A stretch of DNA of 64,000 nt from Peronospora farinosa (taxonomy: Eukaryota; Oomycota; Peronosporomycetes; Peronosporales; Peronosporaceae): positions 1 through 64,000 of the forward strand of contig CANTFK010000961.1 in the NCBI GenBank assembly GCA_947646735.1. The letters run 5' to 3'. The translations under genes and the position numbers were made by a program. Shown one piece after another: positions 21,498 to 34,242 of the stretch (position 1 is its first letter; each line of letters starts with the position of its first letter). The notes under the pieces are model-generated. The model searched no databases and had not been told where the DNA came from. It saw only the letters and a program-made list of their open reading frames with translations.

Positions 21498-23798
21498 TGG
21501 TGACTCGGGATTTCACCGTGAGTCCCTGAGAGAAGATGTCAAGATCAAGACTGAACCTGGGATTGAAGCGTCAGAGGCAGAGGGATCGCCGCAGACGCGT
21601 GAAGAAAAAGGATCCCCGGATCATCAGCGTTTTGGGAGGGGCGCAGATGAGCAGAAAACAAAAGAGGAAGATCGATCGCTCGATCTGGAAGAAAAACCTC
21701 TACCCCCTCCCCAGGTCCCTTCGGGGACCCCTGCGAATCACGTTGCAAAACGAGATTCGCGAGATGAAAATCTTTCAGTTAAAACTGAGAGAAATTCATC
21801 CAAAACCGCTCCTACAAAACCTAAGAAGAAAGAGTCGACGAATTCACAGGTGCGGATGAAGGCAACAAGATCACAACTCAACGTTCAGACGAAGAAATCG
21901 GAAGATCGTGGTGTCCAAGGAAAAGAGTCGGCCGATCATGGATCGAAAAGCGAAAGATCGACGAACATGGAAGAATTGGAACGGTGTTTTCACCAAAAAG
22001 AACTAAAGACTTTGCTATCAAGCGATCCAGTTCTCAAGATATTGAAGCCAAAGCTAATCGGATCATTACAAGGACCGGTACCAGCTCCGTTAGAAACACC
22101 GAACCAATTGGAAGCGATTCGTCGTTTGTTGAAGTTACTCAAGGAAGCTGGATTCACCGCTGGAGCGTTTGATGCGCAGACATTGCTGGATTGTGATCAT
22201 GATCAAGTAATTAAAGCAGGACGATCGTTGTTCGAGGCGTTAATCCCTCTCACTGGGAAGTACCAAGCGATCGTGCCAGCCACTGAGACATATCAAACGG
22301 GCTCACCACAGTATGCATCGGCAGAATCGGAAGCGGATTCAGGAGAATCAGTTCCCATTCGACGGATGTCGTTGGGACCGTCTGGTGCGGCGTTTATACG
22401 TGAAAGATCGACGCCGATCGAAACGGGAGCGAAATCGGCTGATGTATCCATGGGTCGAGAAATGAATCCATTTGGATCAAACCAGCTGGATTCCTATTTT
22501 AAAGCAGCCATGAAGAAGTACGAAGACGATCAACGGATTTTAGCTCTACAAAATGCTGATCGATCAAGGATCAACGCCACTCCTCAAATGATGAATATTC
22601 CAGACGTGGAGATGGAGTCAGTTGGATCGCGTCATAGTCGATCCAATATTGGCGATCCGCTGGATTTAGGACTCGAGGATCTAAGGCGACCGTTGGTGGC
22701 AGCTGCAGAAGCTATGCCGAGTGGTGGAATCACTGCGCAGCGAATTCGTGTATCGGCGATCGCAGATCTGAAAGAGTTCAATGGGCGAGACAGAGACGAA
22801 GATCGAGCTAGAAGCTGGATCAGCAAGGTCAAATCTGCTTTCTTACGTGATCAAGCTCCTGACAACGAAAAGTGTCTCGTATTTGGAGATCTGCTGACGG
22901 GACCAGCAAGAAACTGGTATAGCCAGCTGAGCCGATCGACTCGTCATCACTGGAAATCTCTATTGGAAAGTTTCATGATACAATATGTATCTGTTGGAAG
23001 ACAGTATTACCATGCAAGGAAACAATTGAATGAAACTCCATTGGAATATCTTTATCGATTAAATGTGGCAGCGATCAGAGCAAAAATTTCAATTCGAGAG
23101 GGAACGCCAGCTACCAGACGTGAACATGTGGAACATTTTATTGAGACACTGGATGATCGCGATCTGGCGAAACAGTTGACTTTATTACGTTTGGACGATG
23201 CTGACGACATGGAAGAAACTCTACGTGCGTATCAACGTATGGAGATTCGTCAAGGCAAGGCATCGATGGGATCCAATAAATTTCGTCAACGAACCGCCCC
23301 TGCACCCGATCAAGCGTCATCGAAACCGGCTCGTGCAGTGAGAGCGATCCATATCGAAAACGGTAACAGTGGATCAGAGTCGGAATCGAGTGGATCTGAA
23401 GTAGAAGTGGATCGACGCCGCGTGTTTTCCGCAATGACGCATGCCCCAGCTGAAAAGCCGAGAGATTATCGCGATCGAAAGAATGAGAGTGACAATCGTG
23501 ATCGACAGAATGAGAGTGAAAATCGTGATCGACAGAATGTGATCGATCAAGGCAAAGGTAATGGTCACACTGACCCACCAAGAGCCTGCACCCATTGCGG
23601 ATCGAAAAAAACATGACGATCGTGGATTTTGGAAGCGGTTGACCTGTCAAAAATGTGGGCGCAAAGGACATCCTTCAGACAAGTGTTTTTTCGTGTATAC
23701 TGCCTGTGGAGAGATGCACGAAGGAGGAATATGCCCGATGGAAGAATTTTATAATCTAATTCGCCAATGGTACGTGCCGACAAAACACGCTGGGATGC
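21475..23798 (+). pseudogene. Ty3/gypsy gag, subtype B, 3' truncated
   Basis: The frame is open from 21,331 to 23,616, but the likely start is the ATG at 21,475 just after the LTR. The first ~400 residues are charged and low-complexity; the capsid-like retrotransposon-gag domain spans about 22,770-23,260 (RARSWISKVKSAF, GPARNWYSQL, ETPLEYLYRLN). An extra A in the run at 23,605 shifts the frame inside the first zinc knuckle (CTHCGSKK). The frame then continues with CQKCGRKGHPSDKC (CX2CX4HX4C) and a third, damaged knuckle. After KHAGML the sequence switches to an LTR fragment at ~23,799, so pol is absent. Close relative of the gag at 41,465-42,537. Confidence 0.85.
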
Positions 23799-23896
23799 TA
23801 CGCGGCATCGGGGTACCCCCTCCGACAGTCGGCAGTCCGGCACAGTGAGTGGTTTGGGGTCTCATCATACAATTATGAGAACCCACTCCACCACAA
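23799..23896 (+). mobile_element. 3' end of a subtype-A LTR, fragment
   Basis: The last ~98 bp of the LTR (GGCATCGGGGTACC…CCCACTCCACCACA) joined directly to the preceding gag through the shared bases CGCGGCATCGGGG or fewer. It is followed by primer-binding region and gag. Confidence 0.75.
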
Positions 23897-25152
23897 TGGT
23901 GCGCGTGCCCGGATCTTCGGAAGACGCGGGATTTCACCGCGAGTCCCAAGACGATAAAGATGTTCATGTCAAGAAGGAGCACAAGACCGAAGAGACACTG
24001 GAAGACCGATCGCCAGTGACTCAAGAAGAAACAAACAAAGGATCGAAGGACCGACCGGGCCTTGGGAGGGGCCCGGTCAACATGGTCGAGGTTGAATTCA
24101 TTGAAGAAAAACCTAAATACCCTCCCTATGTCCTCGTTGAGGACACCTTGGGTCATGACGCCTATCATGATCCAGAGGACCATCAGCCGACGGTGAAAAC
24201 CGAGAGGCTAAGGTCCCCAAAAAACAAAAAAACAAGATCGCGCAATCCAAGCCGACGAAGTTCCGGATGAAGGCACCCGGAAACACCAAGTCGATAGGCC
24301 CCGAGAAGGCAAGACTGGCGTCATGGACAGACGCTGATGTCACGAGGACCTATCACCAACGCAAGCTGAACGCGTTCCTGGAGAGCGACCCCGTCGCGAA
24401 GATCCTGGAGATCCGGCAGCTGGGTCAACTCACTGGCCGGTGTCGACCCTGCCACGGCTGCACTCCGTCACGGACGCAATCACAGTGCTGGTCACCATGC
24501 TTCGTGAAGCGAACATGGTCGCAGGGCGGCTCGACCCGGATGACCTGCTATCCCTGGGATTCGACAGAATCACAAAAGCGTTAGAACATATGCACAAGCG
24601 TCTGTCGATCCTGGTGGGTACCACGGCAGCAACGGAACACCAACCTCTGATGACACCCACACAAACACGGTCCAAGGACAGCCAGATGACGCTTCAAGAC
24701 ATCACGGTGGATCCTCACATGTCCGGAGCCGCCGGTCACCCAGGGGCGAATTGAGGCCCATCTCAACACCTGATGCCAAGCGGCCAGAGGGAAACAGCAC
24801 CGTGGTCCCCAGGATCGTCCTCAACTGGGTTGGTCAATTGGATGCCCCTAGGCCCTACTGGAGCGGCGCTGCTCCAGGCCCGAGCGCGCAGCGCGGAGCA
24901 GGAACCACGTGGTCTTGAAACGGCGACGCGTGGCAAGAATGAATTAATCATTCTGATTTTTAACCAATGGAAAATCAGCAAGTAAAAAAGTTGGAATTTG
25001 CTCTGCCCCGTGACGAAGACGCTGGGGGGGAAGGGCCTACCTACCCGGTAGGCGATCTGCATACCCTCTTCGACGCAGCGATGGCAAGATTTTGAATGAA
25101 CGCCAAGTACCGCGGGCACACCCAAACGCGAGTGTAGCAGGAGGAAGACCAG
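23897..25152 (+). pseudogene. Ty3/gypsy gag N-terminal part, subtype A
   Basis: Starts MVRVPGSSEDAGFHRESQ right after the LTR. The frame is broken several times (near 24,240, 24,440 and 24,750). It encodes the charged, low-complexity N-terminal half of gag and stops before the capsid-like domain. It is a near copy, in opposite orientation, of 27,200-28,439, and a third copy lies at 45,902-47,211. Similarity ends near 25,152. Confidence 0.75.
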
Positions 25153-25502
25153 GGGCGCGAAGCAGGAACAGCGAGATCACGAAACGGTGACGCGTGGACG
25201 ACCAACAAAATTTCAGGTTTCTGATTGGTTGAATTTTCAGCCAATAGAAAACTCCTTGGATGGTTGGTCATGGTCCCTCGTCGGTCGACCTCGGCCTCTC
25301 GTCGGTAGACCCGGTCCCTCGTTGGTAAACCTGGGTCCTTCAAGAATTTAGCTCAATGTATCGAAGACTGAAACCAAGCTGGAGTGACCCAGGTTGGCCA
25401 CGGACTACCTAAGAAAGAGCAAGCAGAAACCCTACGTGATTGACGAGGGAATACATGCGCGTGCTCAAGCCGTTGTACGGCTGAGCAAGTGCAAGGGGCG
25501 GC
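25153..25502 (+). mobile_element. Scrambled gypsy pieces and 3' internal end of element N
   Basis: 25,153-25,263 is a divergent second copy of a gag segment. 25,264-25,340 is LTR-type GGTCCCTC/GGTCGACC minisatellite. 25,341-25,502 resembles the stretch just inside the 3' LTR at 44,690-44,756 (shared CATGCGCGTGCTCAA and GTTGTACGG) and ends in the polypurine tract AAGGGGCGGC. No gene. The left breakpoint of the proposed inversion lies here, near 25,340. Confidence 0.55.
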
Positions 25503-26982
25503 TGTGGTGAAGTGCTTTCCTAAATTGTGAAGAATCTAGGGTCCCGTTGGATTGAAGGGACAAGGGGCCGTGGACTAGGGAGAAGGGACCACGCACCAGA
25601 GAGAACGGACCGGAGATAAAGGGAACCTCGGAGTGAAGCGACCGTTGGCTGAGAATTCGAAAGACAAACAAAGGAGAGGTCATTACCAGGGTAACGTTTA
25701 ACTTGTACCGAAGGGAGTCGACCATGGCCCTCATTGGTCGACCCGGTCCCTCATTGGTCGAACAGGTTCCTCACCGATAGACCTGGGTCCCTCATTGGTC
25801 GACCAGGTCCCTCATCGGTAGACCCGGTACTTCGTCGGTAGACCTGGGTCCCTCATTGGTAGACCTGGGTCCCTCATTGGTCGAACAGGTTCCTCACCGA
25901 TAGACCTGGGTCCCTCATTGGTCGACCAGGTCCCTCATCGATAGACCTGGGTCCCTCATTGGTCGACCAGGTCCCTCGTCGGTAGACCTGGGTCCCTCAT
26001 TGGTCGACCAGGTCCCTCGTCGGTAGACCTGGGTCCCTCATTGGTCGACCAGGTCCCTCATTGGTAGACCTGGGTCCCTCATTGGTCGACCCGGTCCCTC
26101 ATTGGTCGACCTCGGTCCCTCATTGGTCGACCAGGCCCCTCGGGGTTCATCCACTCCTGACCAGTTAATACAAGGATCAGACCAGTCGACGCAAGGAATC
26201 AGAGCTTCAGGCAAGGATAGAGTAAAGGAGTTAAAAGGATAGGACTATATTAAATACTACTCAATTTGCGATCTACTTGGCAAGTCTTCGTCGCGCTGTA
26301 AAGGAACTCTAGTCTGGCCACACGCCTGTTCCGGGGAAGGGATATATTTGCGCCCCCCCCCCCCGTTGAAGACATGCGTGTGGTCCGAGCCAAGTGCGAG
26401 CTGAACCCCACGTGGCACGACTCCGTCACCCAAGAAGAACTTGCTCTAAGCTACTCACTGTTCCGGGAAGGGATGAATTTTGGCCCCCCGTCGAAGAGTG
26501 TTGTGTAGCGAAGTTCAAGTGCGAATAGAGCTCCAGGATATATTTGGCCTGTGAGCTCGTTCGAGTAGCAACACCCCCCAAGAGCCGCTATCGGAAGCGG
26601 TCTCCCTCACCTCAAGGTCCGGGAGCAACGTAAAGGTCAGGTGGTTGATACCCCTGAAACCAAGAAGGAAAAGGCCAGGGACGACAAGCTCCCTGAAGAG
26701 TTTGGCTCTAAGTCCATTCTCGACAAGGTCGATCGAGTGGCCACCTACCTGCCTACCGAGTGACGCATATCCACTCGAGGCCCCCCAGGTCTACCTCCCT
26801 CAAGGCAGACGTCTACATCCTCACCAAGTCCTCCGAAGAGTGCAACCCGCCAGCCGACGGGTACACAAGGTGAGAAGAAGGTCCATACGCGGCATCGGGG
26901 TACTTCCTCCGATAGTCGGCAGTCCGGCACAGTGAGTGGTTTGGGGTCTCATCATACAATTTTGAGAACCCACTCCACCACA
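25503..26982 (+). mobile_element. 3' LTR of nested element N (now inverted)
   Basis: 1,480 bp from TGTGGTGAAGTGCTTTCC to CCCACTCCACCACA. Its first ~140 bases match, with one difference seen, the LTR that starts on the minus strand at 41,464, so the two are the LTR pair of one element although they now face the same way as inverted partners. A tandem minisatellite at ~25,725-26,145 and a C tract near 26,355 lie inside. On the right it is followed by GATG (26,983-26,986), the complement of CATC at 41,465. Confidence 0.85.
25725..26145. repeat. LTR minisatellite (GACCTGGGTCCCTCATTGGTC)
   Basis: Twenty or so alternating ~20-21-bp half-units of the forms GACCTGGGTCCCTCATTGGT and CGACCAGGTCCCTC. 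The partner LTR has the same repeat in reverse at about 40,880-41,250, with a different copy order. Confidence 0.85.
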
Positions 26983-28439
26983 GATGCGAGGGACCATATT
27001 TGGCATCTGTCCCAGCGCTGCGTTCGCCATCAACGACTGAGGTCCCCTCAAATCCATGTTTTTAGGGTCGAACTCACAAGAACCGACGGATTCCATATCG
27101 ACGTCGGTCATCGTGTGGCCTCTTGGCATTTGTATGCCTAGATGCTGGTCATGGTGAGCGGTCGTCCTTTGCGCTTCTAGTCTTCCTCCTGCTACACTCC
27201 CGTTAGGGTGTGCCTGCGGTACTTGGCGTTCATTCAAAATCTTGCCATCGCCGCGTCGAAGAGGGTCTGCAGATCACCTACCGGGTAGGTAGGTCCTCCC
27301 CCCCCCCCAGCATCTTCGTCACGGGGCAGAGCAAATTCCAACTTTTTTCTCGTGCTGATTTCCCATTGGTTAAAAATCAGAATGATTAATTCATTTTCGC
27401 CACGCGTCGCCGTTTCAAGACCACTTGGCTCCTGCTCCGCGCTGCGCGCTCGGGCGTGGAGCAGCGCCGCTCCAGTAGGGCCTAGGGGCATCCAAGTGAC
27501 CAACCCAGTTGAGGACGATCCTGGGGACCACGGTGCTGTTTCCCTCTGGCCGCTTGGCATCAGGTGTTGAGATGGGCCTCAATTCGCCTCTGGGCGGCCG
27601 GCGGCTCCGTACATGTGGGTACCCACCGTGATGTCTTGAAGCGTCATCTGGCTGTCCTTGGACCGTGTGTGGGTGGGTGTCACCAGAGGTTGGTGTTCCG
27701 TTTGCTGCCGTGGTACCCACCAGGATCGACAGACGCTTGTGCATATGTTCTAACGCTTTTGTGATTCTGTCGAATCCCAGGGATAGCAGATCGTCCGGGT
27801 AGAACCGACCTGCGACCATGTTCGCTTCACGAAGCATGGTGACCAGCACTGTGATTGCGTCCGTGACGGAGTGCAGCCGTGGCAGGGTCGACACCGGCCA
27901 GTGAGTTGACCCAGCTGCCGGATCTCCAGGATCTTTGCGACGGGGTCGCTCTCCAGGAACGCGTTCAGCTTGCGTTGGTGGTAGGCCCTCGTGACATCAG
28001 CGTCTGTCCATGATGCCAGTCCTGCCTTCTCGGGGCCTATCGACTTGGTGTTTCCGAGTGCCTTCATCCGGAACTTCGTCGGCTTGGATTGCGCGATCTT
28101 GTTTTTTTGTTTTTTTGGGGACCTTAGCCTCTCGGTTTTCACCGTCGGCTGATGGTCCTCTGGATCATGATAGGCGTCATGACCCAAGGTGTCCTCAACG
28201 AGGACATAGGGAGGGTATTTAGGTTTATCTTCAATGAATTCAACCTCGACCATGCTGACCGGGCCCCTCCCAAGGCCCGGTCGGTCCTTCGATCCTTTGT
28301 TTGTTTCTTCTTGAGTCACTGGCGATCGGTCTTCCAGTGTCTCTTCGGTCTTGTGCTCCTTCTTGACATGAACATCTTTATCGTCTTGGGACTCGCGGTG
28401 AAATCCCGCGTCTTCCGAAGATCCGAGCACGCGCACCAT
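26983..28439 (-). pseudogene. Gag of host element H, 5' part
   Basis: Minus-strand gag beginning MVRVLGSSEDAGF at 28,439 next to the LTR. It passes through charged low-complexity sequence with at least three frameshifts (near 27,900, 27,570 and 27,240) and stops in the middle of …PNMVPRI at 26,983. The missing continuation, KLSATSDLKEFHGRD, starts at 41,465 on the plus strand. The gag was therefore split by element N and its halves separated by an inversion. Confidence 0.8.
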
Positions 28440-29478
28440 TATGGTGGAGTGGGTTCTCATAATTGTATGATGAGACCCCAAACCACTCACTGTGCCGGAC
28501 TGCCGACTATCGGAGGAAGTACCCCGATGCCGCGTATGGACCTTCTTCTCACCTTGTGTACCCGTCGGCTGGCGGGTTGCACTCTTCGGAGAACTTGGTG
28601 AGGATGTAGACGTCTGCCTTGAGGGAGGTAGACCTGGGGGGCCTCGAGTGGATATGCGTCACTCGGTAGGCAGGTAGGTGGCCACTCGATCGACCTTGTC
28701 GAGAATGGACTTAGAGCCAAATTCTTCAGGGAGCTTGTCGTCCCTGGCCTTTTCCTTCTTGGTTTCAGGGGTATCAACCACCTGACCTTTACGTTGCTCC
28801 CGTACCTTGAGGTGAGGGAGACCGCTTCCGATAGCGGGTCTTGGGGGGTGTTGCTACTCGAACGAGCTCACAGGCCAAATATATCCTGGAGCTCTATTCG
28901 CACTTGAACTTCGCTACACAACACTCTTCGACGGGGGGCCAAAATTCATCCCTTCCCGGAACGGTGAGTAACTTAGAACAAGTCCTTCTTGGGTGACGGA
29001 GTCGTGCCACGTAGATCGCAAATTGAGTAGTATTTAATATAGTCCTATCCTTTTAACTCCTTTACTCTATCCTTGCCTGAAGCTCTGATTCCTTGCGTCG
29101 ACTGGTCTGATCCTTGTATTAACTGGTCCGGAGTGGCTGAACCCCGAGGGGCCGAGGTCGACCGATGAGGGGCCGGGCCGACCAATGAGGGACCCAGGTC
29201 GACCAATGAGGGACCCAGGTCGACCTATGAGGGACCCGGGTCTACCAGCGAGGGGCCAGGTCGATCAATGAAGGGCCATGACCAACTCCCTTTGGTACCG
29301 GTTAACCGGTACCCTGATACTGATTTTCTTCGGTGGATCCTGCGGATTGTTCTCCACCAACGGTCGCTTCCCTTCGAGGCCCCTGTCTCTCTGGTCCCCT
29401 GTTCCTGACCCACGGTCTATACTCCGAATCCAACTGGATTCTAAAACCTCCACATCACAAAATTAGCACTTCACCACA
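28440..29478 (-). mobile_element. 5' LTR of host element H (inverted)
   Basis: 1,039 bp. The minus strand starts TGTGGTGAAGTGCTAATTTTGTG at 29,478 and ends at 28,440 next to the gag start. It matches the LTR at 44,757-45,793, its presumed partner. Flanked at 29,479 by GTGC, the complement of GCAC at 45,794. Confidence 0.85.
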
Positions 29479-32400
29479 GTGCTGTGCCATTTCCTCAGCT
29501 ACTCGGACCATGAGAAGACGCATCAGTTTGACGCGCTGTCGAGCGGCCAAATTGTCGTAAGTCGCGACACGTAGTTCATGGAAGACAAATATGCCAGAAG
29601 CAAGACAGACGCGTTTTTGACGCAGGTGAAGCGACCGATAGTGAAGACGACGACTACCTTTGCCTTTGGAGAAGTGGCTCGGAAATGCGCCGGAAGGCTA
29701 TCAGCAGCAACTGAGTGCAGAAGGTGAAGGAGATCTTCGAGGGCCTTATCAAGCGATACAAGGCGATGCGTTGCGGCAAAAGGGTTTCCTGCAGAAGTAC
29801 GGCGTTGAATTGGAGGGACCATTCGTGCGAGTGGCCAAGTCTGCGTCGATCCAAATCATCTTGAGGTATCGTGGCGCATTACAAGCTCATGCTGCTCCTC
29901 AACGTCTGCTCAAAGCGGCACTCCTCAACGTTTGTTCAAAGCGGCACTCCTCAACGTCTGCCAAGGAAGAGATTCACTTGATGAATCAGCCTGACGAATT
30001 CGTCGAGCTCAAGTATCTCGACCACGTGAGCAAGTTCAAGCACGCATTGTACTGTCGCAAACAGTCGCCTCACATGTTAAACCAGATCATCGACGACTAT
30101 ATAAGCAAGATATCGGATCCATCAAGTGCAAGATATTGTATGTCAAGCGTGATGGCTCAACTACTGATCTCGTCGACAACCTCATCCTCGCGTGCATTGA
30201 CATGGATCTACTCGCGGCAAAAGCTGCCGCATGAAGTGTGGACGTAGACAAAGTCATTGTGAAGGTCTTCGGTTGCCTCGCGTACGTTTGCTGGTGGCCA
30301 AGAGCAGAAACGGTCGAAGTATGATCGGTGCTGTGCCATTTCCTCAGCTACTCGGACCATGAGAAGACGCATCAGTTTGACGCGCTATCGAACGGCCAAA
30401 TCGTCGTAAGTCGCGACACGTAGTTCATGGAAGACAAATATGCCAGAAGCAAGACAGACGCGTTTTTGACGCAGGTGAAGCGACCGATAGTGAAGACGAC
30501 GACTACCTTTGCCTTTGGAGAAGTGGCTCGGAAATGCGCCGGAAGGCTATCAGCAGCAACTGAGTGCAGAAGGTGAAGGAGATCGTCGAGGGCCTTATCA
30601 AGCGATACAAGGCGATGCGTTGCGGCAAAAGGGTTTCCTGCAGAAGTACGGCGTTGAATTGGAGGGACCATTCGTGCGAGTGGCCAAGTTTGCGTCGATC
30701 CAAATCATCTTGAGGTATCGTGGCGCATTACAAGCTCGTGCTGCTCCTCAACGTCTGCTCAAAGCGGCACTCCTCAACGTTTGTTCAAAGCGGCTCTCCT
30801 CAACGTCTGCCAAGGAAGAGATTCACTTGATGAATCAGCCTGACGAATTCGTCGAGCTCAAGTATCTCGACCACGTGAGCAAGTTCAAGCACGCATTGTA
30901 CTGTCGCAAACAGTCGCCTCACATGTTAAACCAGATCATCGACGACTATATAAGCAAGATATCGGATCCATCAAGTGCAAGATATTGTATGTCAAGCGTG
31001 ATGGCTCAACTACTGATCTCGTCGACAACCTCATCCTCGCGTGCATTGACATGGATCTACTCGCGGCAAAAGCTGCCGCATGAAGTGTGGACGTAGACAA
31101 AGTCATTGTGAAGGTCTTCGGTTGCCTCGCGTACGTTTGCTGGTGGCCAAGAGCAGAAACGGTCGAAGTATGATCGGTGCTGTGCCATTTCCTCAGCTAC
31201 TCGGACCATGAAAAGACGCATCAGTTTGACGCGCTATCGAACGGCCAAATCGTCGTAAGTCGCGACACGTAGTTCATGGAAGACAAATATGCCAGAAGCA
31301 AGACAGACGCGTTTTTGACGCAGGTGAAGCGACCGATAGTGAAGACGACGACTACCTTTGCCTTTGGAGAAGTGGCTCGGAAATGCGCCGGAAGGCTATC
31401 ATCATCAACTGAGTGCAGAAGGTGAAGGAGATCTTCGAGGGCCTTATCAAGCGATACAAGGCGGTGCGTTGCGGCAAAAGGGTTTCCTGCAGAAGTACGG
31501 CGTTGAATTGGAGGGACCATTCGTGCGAGTGGCCAAGTTTGCGTCGATCCAAATCATCTTGAGGTATCGTGGCGCATTACAAGCTCATGCTGCTCCTCAA
31601 CGTCTGCTCAAAGCGGCAATCCTCAACGTTTGTTCAAAGCGGCGCTCTTCAACGTCTTCTCAAGGAAGAGATTCACTTGATGAATCAGCCTGACGAATTC
31701 GTTGAGCCCAAGACTATCGACCACGTGAGCAAGCTCAAGCACGGGTTGTACGGTCGCAAGTGGTCGCCTCGCATATTAAACCAGATCATCGACGACTATA
31801 TACGCAAGACATCGGATCCATCAAGTGCAAGATATTGTATGTCAAGCGTGATGGCTCAACTACTGATCTCGTCGACAACCTCATCCTCGCGTGCATTGAC
31901 ATGGATCTACTCGCGGCAAAAGCTGCCGCATGAAGTGTGGACGTAGACAAAGTCATTGTGAAGGTCTTCGGTTGCCTCGCGTACGGTTGCTCGTGGCCAA
32001 GAGCAGAAACGGCCGAAGTATGATCGGTGCTGTGCCATTTCCTCAGCTACTCGGACCATGAGAAGACGCATCAGTTTGACGCGCTATCGAACGGCCAAAT
32101 CGTCGTAAGTCGCGACACGTAGTTCATGGAAGACAAATATGCCAGAAGCAAGACAGACGCGTTTTTGACGCAGGTGAAGCGACCGATAGTGAAGACGACG
32201 ACTACCTTTGCCTTTGGAGAAGTGGCTCGGAAATGCGCCGGAAGGCTATCAGCAGCAACTGAGTGCAGAAGGTGAAGGAGATCGTCGAGGGCCTTATCAA
32301 GCGATACAAGGCGATGCGTTGCGGCAAAAGGGTTTCCTGCAGAAGTACGGCGTTGAATTGGAGGGTCCATTCGTGCGAGTGGCCAAGTTTGCGTCGATCC

Positions 32401-32616
32401 AAATCATCTTGAGGTATCGTGGCGTATTACAAGCTCATGCTGCTCCTCAACGTCTGCTCAAAGCGGCAATCCTCAACGTTTGTTCAAAGCGGCTTTCCTC
32501 AACGTCTGCCAAGGAAGAGACTCACTTGATCAAGCAGCCTGACGAATTCGTCTAGCCCAAGACTATCGACCACGTGAGCAAGCTCAAGCACGGGTTGTAC
32601 GGTCGCAAGTGGTCGC
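29479..32616 (+). repeat. Second copia-derived tandem array (~3.7 units)
   Basis: The landmark TAGTGAAGACG recurs at 29,639, 30,488, 31,337 and 32,187 (periods 849-850). Units are the same integrase/RT relic as at 2,216-6,430 but slightly less decayed: EEIHLMNQPDEFV, DHVSKFKHALY and KLPHEVWT can be read in one 195-codon frame in two units. A 23-24-bp internal repeat (AAAGCGGCACTCCTCAACGT) lies where the RT VKTAFLNG region should be. The array starts directly at the LTR of element H and ends at a sharp junction with the accessory ORF of element N at ~32,616. Confidence 0.85.
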
Positions 32617-34242
32617 GATTCCGCCAAGTCGGCCACTGAACAGGCTGCTCAAACCAGAAATTCCGAGAGCCAGTTTAAGTCTCGCTACATCCAATCCCAA
32701 CAGCAACTCCGTGATACCCAACTTCAGCTTGACGCGATCCGGATTGAGCGCGATCAACTTGGGCAGGAAGTTAAGGATCGGAACTCGCTCTTCGCTTGTT
32801 TGTCTGGTATGTTACATCAAACCGGGTCGCCGCCTTCCTCATCGTCACCAGCCGCTGCTTCTAGTGAAGTATCTTCACAACGGAGCAAGCGCCAGCTGAA
32901 AATTTCTGACTCGGATATGCCCGTGCTCAAGCATATTCGAAGAACATCTACGTCCCCAAGTCTCCATGATTCAAGTCCCAACCATTCCCCAACCTCGGCC
33001 CGATCAAGCCTTGAAAATTCCATAGCTTCAACACGGTTCGGTCCAGACAATTCGAGATCGAGATCGCATTCGCCCCGATCAGGATCAAATTCCCCCGATC
33101 TTTCTGGGTCACCAACCCCAGAACCCTCCCGAAATTCTCCTTCATCCTCTACAGATGCGAGTGAAGAAGATCCTTTTGGGTATGGTTCCGATCAGACGGA
33201 CGACTCTCTGCTGGCTGCGTTATCCTCTTCTCGATCGACTTCTCGACGACGCACTGTGGCTCGGTCTCCGGTATTTCCACCTTCTTCACCGATCGTGGTG
33301 GACTCACCCAGTCCAGTTACATCTCCTCATGAAACCCCGACACGAGTGTCGATGACAGATTTATTTGGCGAACCCTCCAGTGAATCTGAGGGTAGCCTCA
33401 GTATCGACAGCGAACCTCGGATTACTTGCAATCAATTGATGACCGCGGAGGAATTCTCGGATCTCCCCAACACCACAATTTCTCGTGATCTCTGGATTCC
33501 AGGTTATCGTGATCGGATCCCTCGAGCGTCATCCGATACGCTTCCTTGGTCCGCTCGCAGGATCAGCTTGTTGTGCGTTTCTGAATTGGATCTGGAGACA
33601 CTCTTTCACCATTATTCGAAACCGAGGGGTTACATATTCCTTGCTCCCTCTGGAAAACTCCAGAAACCTAGTGATTCCGAGTGGTCGTCCGGGTTGATCA
33701 CCTCCTCTCAAATCAGCCAATTATACGCTCGCCAGCCCTGGCTGCTGTATGAACAACTGGTCGATCCGATCTCTTTCGAGTGTACTGGATGGTTCCAAGA
33801 ATTGGTACGCTTGTATAACGATTTCAAAGTCCGTCATTGCCAGACACTCTGGGAGGCGACACATTTTCTGTCGATATCGACCCAACATCGTCGATCCGAT
33901 CCTGCCTTGGCCATATTGGCTCAAGAGAGAAAACAACGGCGATCACGATCAGGTCCCATGTGGAAAAAAGTGCTTGGCATGATTCTTCAAGGCATGATCG
34001 ATGGTCTGTGTGATCTGGACATTTTACTGGACCCGATTTTCCTTCATTTCCCTTGTCTTAACGAGGTTAGGATATGGTATCCTGGTTTGCCCACGAACCA
34101 GACCAACATACCCAATCTGATCACCGCATTATCCATAAGTACTGTGAAAGAGCCGTGGAGGGACCAGTATCGTCCTTCCATAATCGACTATCCCGGTTAT
34201 TCGATCCCTCGCTTGGTTGGTAAGTTTGTGAATCGCGAGTAA
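32617..34242 (+). CDS. Antisense accessory ORF of gypsy element N (copy 2), N-terminally truncated
   Basis: An open frame of about 541 codons from the junction to the stop at 34,242; the first in-frame ATG in a strong context is at 32,806. In order: a predicted coiled coil (QSQQQLRDTQLQLDAIRIER, ~32,680-32,755), a long Ser/Pro-rich and acidic stretch (32,820-33,450; contains DDSLLAALSSSRSTSRR), the motif WIPGYRDR (~33,495), and a C-terminal globular-looking domain rich in Trp and aromatic residues (TLPWSARRISLLCVSELDL, LWEATHFLS, WKKVLGMILQGMIDGL, EVRIWYPGLP). It converges on the pol of the same element (true pol end at 34,464). Copies 1 and 3 share the coiled coil and Ser-rich part. I recognise no known family. 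The long open frame in an otherwise decayed element is notable. Confidence 0.75.
   Translation, partial: DSAKSATEQAAQTRNSESQFKSRYIQSQQQLRDTQLQLDAIRIERDQLGQEVKDRNSLFACLSGMLHQTGSPPSSSSPAAASSEVSSQRSKRQLKISDSDMPVLKHIRRTSTSPSLHDSSPNHSPTSARSSLENSIASTRFGPDNSRSRSHSPRSGSNSPDLSGSPTPEPSRNSPSSSTDASEEDPFGYGSDQTDDSLLAALSSSRSTSRRRTVARSPVFPPSSPIVVDSPSPVTSPHETPTRVSMTDLFGEPSSESEGSLSIDSEPRITCNQLMTAEEFSDLPNTTISRDLWIPGYRDRIPRASSDTLPWSARRISLLCVSELDLETLFHHYSKPRGYIFLAPSGKLQKPSDSEWSSGLITSSQISQLYARQPWLLYEQLVDPISFECTGWFQELVRLYNDFKVRHCQTLWEATHFLSISTQHRRSDPALAILAQERKQRRSRSGPMWKKVLGMILQGMIDGLCDLDILLDPIFLHFPCLNEVRIWYPGLPTNQTNIPNLITALSISTVKEPWRDQYRPSIIDYPGYSIPRLVGKFVNRE

Noticed and set aside
23600..23615. Programmed frameshift at an A run (AAAAAAAC) in gag
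   Set aside because: The shift falls inside a zinc knuckle, and the related gag at 42,312 has a run one base shorter in this frame (AAGAAACAT), so a one-base insertion explains it.
29278..29466. Small ORF with a signal-peptide-like start (MTNSLWYRLTGTLILIFFGG)
   Set aside because: Sits inside an LTR and recurs at 44,769-44,957; no support for a secreted effector. I looked for RXLR or LFLAK effector motifs in the window and found none convincing.
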